Source of the DNA: an uncultured Eubacteriaceae bacterium
GTDB taxonomy: Bacteria; Bacillota; Clostridia; Lachnospirales; Lachnospiraceae
Direction: 5' to 3'
NCBI GenBank assembly: GCA_945938055.1
Contig: CAMEUH010000104.1
Location: forward strand, 1 to 8,204
Length of the DNA: 8,204 bases
Shown here one piece after another: positions 1-6,000 of the stretch. The translations under genes were made by a program, and so were the position numbers. The notes beneath the pieces are model-generated. The model did no database searches. It was not told where the DNA came from and worked only from the letters and a program-made list of their open reading frames with translations. Numbering within the stretch: the stretch's first letter is position 1; every line of letters begins with the position of its first letter.

Positions 1-3000
1 TGCCTTTGCTGTCATAGGTATACAGAACTGACCCGACCGGCGTACTGATTTTCGTTCGATTTCCGCATTCATCATACTCATAGGCTTCCCATGTGCCGTC
101 GCTATATGTTTTCTGTTTTAATTTTCCAGTACTGTAATATTCATATGCAATGCTGCTTCCGTCTGCATGTTGTTCCCGGGTCATGCGATACAGACTGTCA
201 TAGGTGTATTCCGTTACACTGCCCAGAATGTCACAGGACCTTACGATGTTGCCAACGGCATCATAATCATAGGTTTCACTAGTCCCGTCTGGGTATTCCT
301 TTTTCAGGATATTGCCATTCGTGTCTCTTGTATACCGTGTGATATTGCCCAGAACATCCTTTTCCGTAAGAACACAACCACTGGAATCATAAGTTTTTTC
401 CGTGCTGGAGCCATTTGGATAAATAATCTTTATGATATTTCCAAAGGAATCATGCTCATACCGTGTTATATTACCAAGACTGTCTGTAACCTGACTGGTC
501 CTTCCCATGGCATCATACTGATAGGATGTTTTATTTCCCATTGCATCCGTCTTGTCGGTCATTCTTCCAAGCCCATCATATTTTAATGTCGTGACATTAC
601 CCAGAAGGTCTGTTATCTTACAGATTCTTCCATTCTCGTATTCGTATTTGACCTCTCCCAGTCCTTCGATACGTTCCGCCGTCAGATATCCGTTTTCATC
701 ATAGGTAAAATATTTCTTTCTTCCGTTTTGTTCCCTGCTATACGAAAGAAGATTCTTTTCATTATACTGATACTGCGTCTTTCCCTTAATATCTGAAACA
801 GATAGTACATTACCCTCTTTATCATAGGTCATGGAGGTTACTGTCCCTTCTGTATCAATATAGGAAGTCAGATTATTATCCTCATCATAGGTAAAGTTCT
901 TTACATTTCCCTGACTATCGGTTTCCCGGATAAGATTGCCTTCTGCATCATACTGATAAAGGGTCTGATTTCCCATAGCATCCGTATAAGCTGTTTTACG
1001 GTATTCTGAATCCATTTCGATAATCGTCTTATTTCCTTCAAAATCTGTCAGAAATACCTTGTGTCCTGATTCCTGGTCCTCATATTCCATGTACATGGTT
1101 CCCTGATTTCCTGTCTGAGAAAGAACACGCCCCGTTTCGTCAAAAGTATTGACAATCTTTTGATATTCATCTCTCTTTTCGGTCATTTTATGGTTTTCAT
1201 CATAGTAAAAGTATGCCGTATTACCGCTACAATCCGTATAACTGCTTAACATGCCATCCTGATAGGTAAGCTTTGCACTATTTCCGACAACGTCTGTGAT
1301 TTCCGTAATCAAACCATTCTCGTCCTTTTTCAGCATGATTCTGCTGCCGGAAATCTCATCGATAATGGTAGTCATGCTTTCCGTATGTTCAAGAATCGTT
1401 TTTCTTCCCAGCGGGTCAATCACGGTAACCAGCCTTCCACTGGCATCAAAGCATTTTTCTTCACCATCTGGTGTATACAGATGACACAGTCCTTCTTCAT
1501 CCCGGACTGCATAGTAATCTTCCAGACCCTTAACATCACAGGAGAATCGTCCGTCATACTTAATGGACTGATCCACAATGATGGTTTTTCCATCTGCTAA
1601 AACTTCTCCATAGACTACACCATTTTTCATGTCATCATTAATCAACGTAATCTTCTGGTCCGGTGACGTGTAATAATAAAGGACACCATTCCAGTCATCC
1701 AGATACTCCTGGTAATTATGATACCAGCCATGTCCCATTACGCCCTGATTTTCTGTTGCCATGGAATTATAATAAATTCCAAGATTCAGTCCCTTGCCAC
1801 CGCTTTGCGACATGACAGAATAGTTATCAAGGAATGCTCCCGTTGTGACATCAATTGGGTCTGCAAAGAGTACGCTCAAATCAATAACTTTTACAATATA
1901 TTTCGTGATGTGACTTGGCATTCTGTGCATTACAACCTGTACGCCTGTTTCATCCCCGCTTGTTTCAAGTTCCTCTTTTGCTAAGCGGTAATATTCCTTC
2001 TCAGGGTCTCCCTCTGCCGTAAATAATGTTCCATAAGTACCTTCCAAAATACCTCCCTGTGGAAAAACACTAGCAACAAACTGTCCGGAACCATTTGAAT
2101 AAATTTCGTATGGGTCATCGGAATTTCCCAGTACAAGAGTCGGCCGTTCTCCCGTTTCCTTCGACGGTTCAATAATTTCCCCTTCTACAGTCTTATCTTT
2201 TTTCACTGTTATTTTTGCATAACTCAAATCAGAATTATCCAGTAAAAAACTCACATGAAAGTCATATAAATCTTTATTCGAGTTATTGCTAATCTTATAT
2301 TTAACATAATACATCTCATTGATAAAGGCTGCATTTTCAGGGCACACATGTATTGTAACTCCTAATCCATCTGCCTTAAACATTTTCTTAATCGAAAATC
2401 TCGTCGCAAGAAATTCATTAAATGGCATAAGTTTTCCTGTGACATCAACATTAATTTCATTTTCCCCACTTTTACGAACGCTAATAAGCCACGATGCTTT
2501 CTTACTCTCTCCGGAATAAATTCTTCCTAATGAAATCCTGTTCTCCTGAACCTCATAAGTCCTTGCATAAGCTAATTCCGAAGGTAGCGAAATGACTGCT
2601 TCTGCATCTTCAATGGTAAATTTTTCTCCTGCTGAATTCACCATTTCTGCTGAAACTTCATAGACATCCTTTAGCCATTTCATACTTTCTGAAACTGTTA
2701 AAATTACATATTCTGCTTCCTTTGGTTCACACTCCCTGTTTATTGGCTTAACATAAACGGATGTTACCTCTCCATTACCACTATAGGTTGTAACCGGTGA
2801 ATCATTTTGTTCAATCGATGAAACACCACCACCCCATCCAGCTCCATAAAATTCCACAATTGTCGGTATGGCTGTTTTACGAAAATATAAGTCCAATGTA
2901 AATGAGAAAGTATTATAGTTTGCAGGATTACTCAAATCAACTCCCATGGCAATCATCTCTGCCAGATTAAGCCTTCTTACATCAACTTTTCCCTTAATAA

Positions 3001-6000
3001 TTTCCTTCTGATACAGATTTATTACCAGTTCTTTTTCCTTGTTCTTCTGTATTTGCACAGTTTTACTCTCTGGTTCATAACCGGCATGATACGCAGAAAT
3101 CTCATAATTTCCGTCTGCATCACAAAGCTGTATGCGTCCCATGCTGTCTGCCTGTAAGTTGTATGCTTCCCCATTTTGAGGTTCTACATAAACAAAACTT
3201 CCTGGTAGCGGATTGCCTCTTCCGTCACAAACACGAATGAAAACCGTCCCACTAACATCCCTTCCACGTACATAGATAACCGTGGTAATGGTGTTACTAT
3301 TTCCCGCTGCATCCCATATGGTCAATGTCACGGTATAGGTTCCCTTTTTTGAGTACGCATGGGATACAACCGATTCCGAATAAGAGTTTCCATCTCCCAT
3401 ATTCCACTGATAGCGCACAATTCCCACATTATCACTGGATAACGTACCATCAAGAAGAACCTCTTTTCCTTCAATGGCTGTCATGTATTCCGGAAGAAAA
3501 GCTCTTGGTGCAATAACATCCACGTTATCCGCCATAGCTTCTATTGCTTCTCCTTCTGCACAATTTCCTGCCTTGTCATATGCTTTTACGGTATAGAAAT
3601 AGGTTGTAAAAGGTTCCGCATTCTTATCCACATAGGTTTCATTTGTGGTTGTTACAATTTTTTCTGATTCTTCTTCTCCCATTTTTCTTCGATAAATCTC
3701 ATAATACTTGAAATCCTCGGACTTTGCTCCGGTAATCTTAACACAATTTTCGAAATGTCCTCCTTGAACTGTATATCGAGGAACTTCCGGAAAGACAACA
3801 TCCAAATCATATACTCTTTCATAGCGTGCGGATGTATTATCTTCTTCATCCCACGCAATCACAGAAATTGTGTATTTTCCAGATTCCAGTCCTTCCGTGT
3901 TCCATTCGGTTTCCTGATAGACCTCAGCATCTGCTGTCTGAATCTCCGAAAGAACCTTTTCTTCTCCATTTTCCGCACAATAAGTAATCCGGATTCTGCT
4001 GAGTTTATGATTGTCGGTTGCCAGTACGGTTATGACAGGATTAGCTCCAATCAGGTTCTGAACTGGTCCTACTCCACGAACTACCGGAGCAACCGTATCC
4101 TTTGCCACAAGAACCGAAATCATTCTGGAGCATTCACTTTTATTTCCGGCTTCATCAACCGCTTCAACTTTATAAGAATAATTACGATAAACCTTTACCT
4201 CAGAATCACAATAATACGAAAGTGTATATCCCTCCTCAATTAACTGATATTTTTCACTATTCTGTTCCGCACGGTAAATATTATAGGTAATTTTTTCCTC
4301 GTCTGCTTTCTCCCATGCCAGTTCAACATTTCCAAGATTGGACTGCAGAGTTAATCCTTTTACCATAGCAGGAGGTGTAATGTCTACTGTCATCTCTGTA
4401 ACGACCGCATCTTTTTCTTCTTCTGTCTCATTGTAATTTCCACTTTCATCCCATGCCTCATATTTTATCCAGACAGTCCCCTCATATCCTTCCTTTGTTC
4501 TGCACTCTGTCTCAAATTCCATTTCTTTTTCAAGATTTCCGTCAATGGTACTGATTTCCTCATATTGTTTTCCATCATAAGAAATCGAGAATTTTCCCTT
4601 TGCAACAGCCAGGTCATCTGTTACCTTCATTTTTAACATAAACTGACTGTTTACTACTTTCTGGTTTTCCAGACTTACCATAATCCGTGGTTTTATGGTA
4701 TCCTTAGCCGTCCGGACCACAATATCCTCTGACGGAATTCCAAGATTTCCGTATATGTCACAGGCTGTTACCCGGAAAACATACTCCATATCTGATTCCA
4801 GCCCGGTTATTGCATAGCCTGTTTTTCCATACTCTTTTCCAATTTCTACATATTCTCCGTCTTTCTTTCTCTCAATCAGAAAATAATCAAAATCAGGATC
4901 ATCAAACAGATTCCAAATCAACTGCACGGAGGTTGTCATCGTGACCGTCTGACTGATTACCACCTGCTCCGGTCCCGTATGGTCAATCCAATATGTCCGT
5001 ATGCACCCTTCACTTTCATTTCCTGCCACATCATAAACTTTTACCATAAACTGATAATAGTTTTCTGAAAATGCCTCTGTATTATATTCCAGTATGGCAG
5101 ACTGATTTGAAACATATTTTTCTGTTGCAAGATTCCATGGAAGATTTTCATTTTCTCTGTAAAACAATGCTGCCCGTGTCACCCCAATATTATCCTGTGC
5201 TTTCACCTCCATCCTTACTTTCGCTCCAAAGGTTGATTCTCCGGGAAGTAACGATACAATCACCGGGCTTTCTTTATCCTCCTCAATTGATACCCATACC
5301 AGATTTGACATTTCACCTTCATTTCCATACTTATCATATGCCGTAATTCCATACATATAGTTGTAGTCAATACTTGCTTTTCTATCCGTAAAGGTTGTCG
5401 TATACCGATCCGTAATTCTTGCAATCCTTGACATTTCGCTTTCTTCATCCCGGCGGTAAATATAATATCCCTCACAATCACCACTATTACAGATGTCCCA
5501 TGTCAGTCTGACCGTCTGATTATCTGATACCGCCTCTGTTATCTCTACCTTTTGGGGTGCCTCTATATCAATATTGTAATAAAACGGATAGATATCCCGA
5601 TTGCCATCTGCATCCGTTAGAATTGCACGAAACTCATAATCGCCACTGCGTGAGAGTGAGGTTAAAATAAACCGGTATGATGTCTCATAGTAAACAGCAT
5701 TATATTTCTTTGGAATCAACGGAGCTGCTGTTACTGGTACAAAAACACCGTTCTCATTCCGATATTCAATTACGACATTACTATCCCTTAGATTATCTTC
5801 ATCCTTTACCCATATTTGAATATTAATTGATTTTCCTCCTGTAGTTGTACCATCCACAGGTGATATTTTTACAATCTCCGGCATAACAGCTGCCGTAAGA
5901 ACGGAATTTCCTTTTTCCGACCGATTTTCCGCCAAATCCACGGCAACCACATCATATCGGTATTCTGTTCCATATTGCGCTGTATTGTCCTTGTATACAG

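Noticed and set aside
167..586. Plus-strand open frame of 139 codons
   Set aside because: It is antisense to the YD-repeat array, and its periodic composition mirrors the repeats. The minus strand codes clearly for conserved YD motifs here.
104..607. CRISPR-like regular repeats
   Set aside because: The repeats are imperfect, 126 bp long, have no conserved-repeat/variable-spacer structure and encode YD protein repeats in frame.
1981..2172. Minus-strand short frames here and at 3652-3858 and 5260-5484
   Set aside because: They are on the same strand but in a different phase from the giant frame, and their translations look like frame-shifted shadows with no motif.
1872..3001. Possibility that two adjacent genes meet in the neck region between the spacer modules and the RHS head
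   Set aside because: The frame runs through without a stop, and the phase is the same at 2984, 2429, 1862 and 1712. No intergenic or initiation signals are visible.
3755..4243. Plus-strand open frame of 162 codons, the longest bounded frame in the window
   Set aside because: It lies antisense to Ig/FnIII unit 4 and part of unit 3. Its translation is Phe/Ile/Asn/Arg-rich with no recognisable motif, and the minus-strand reading is coherent.
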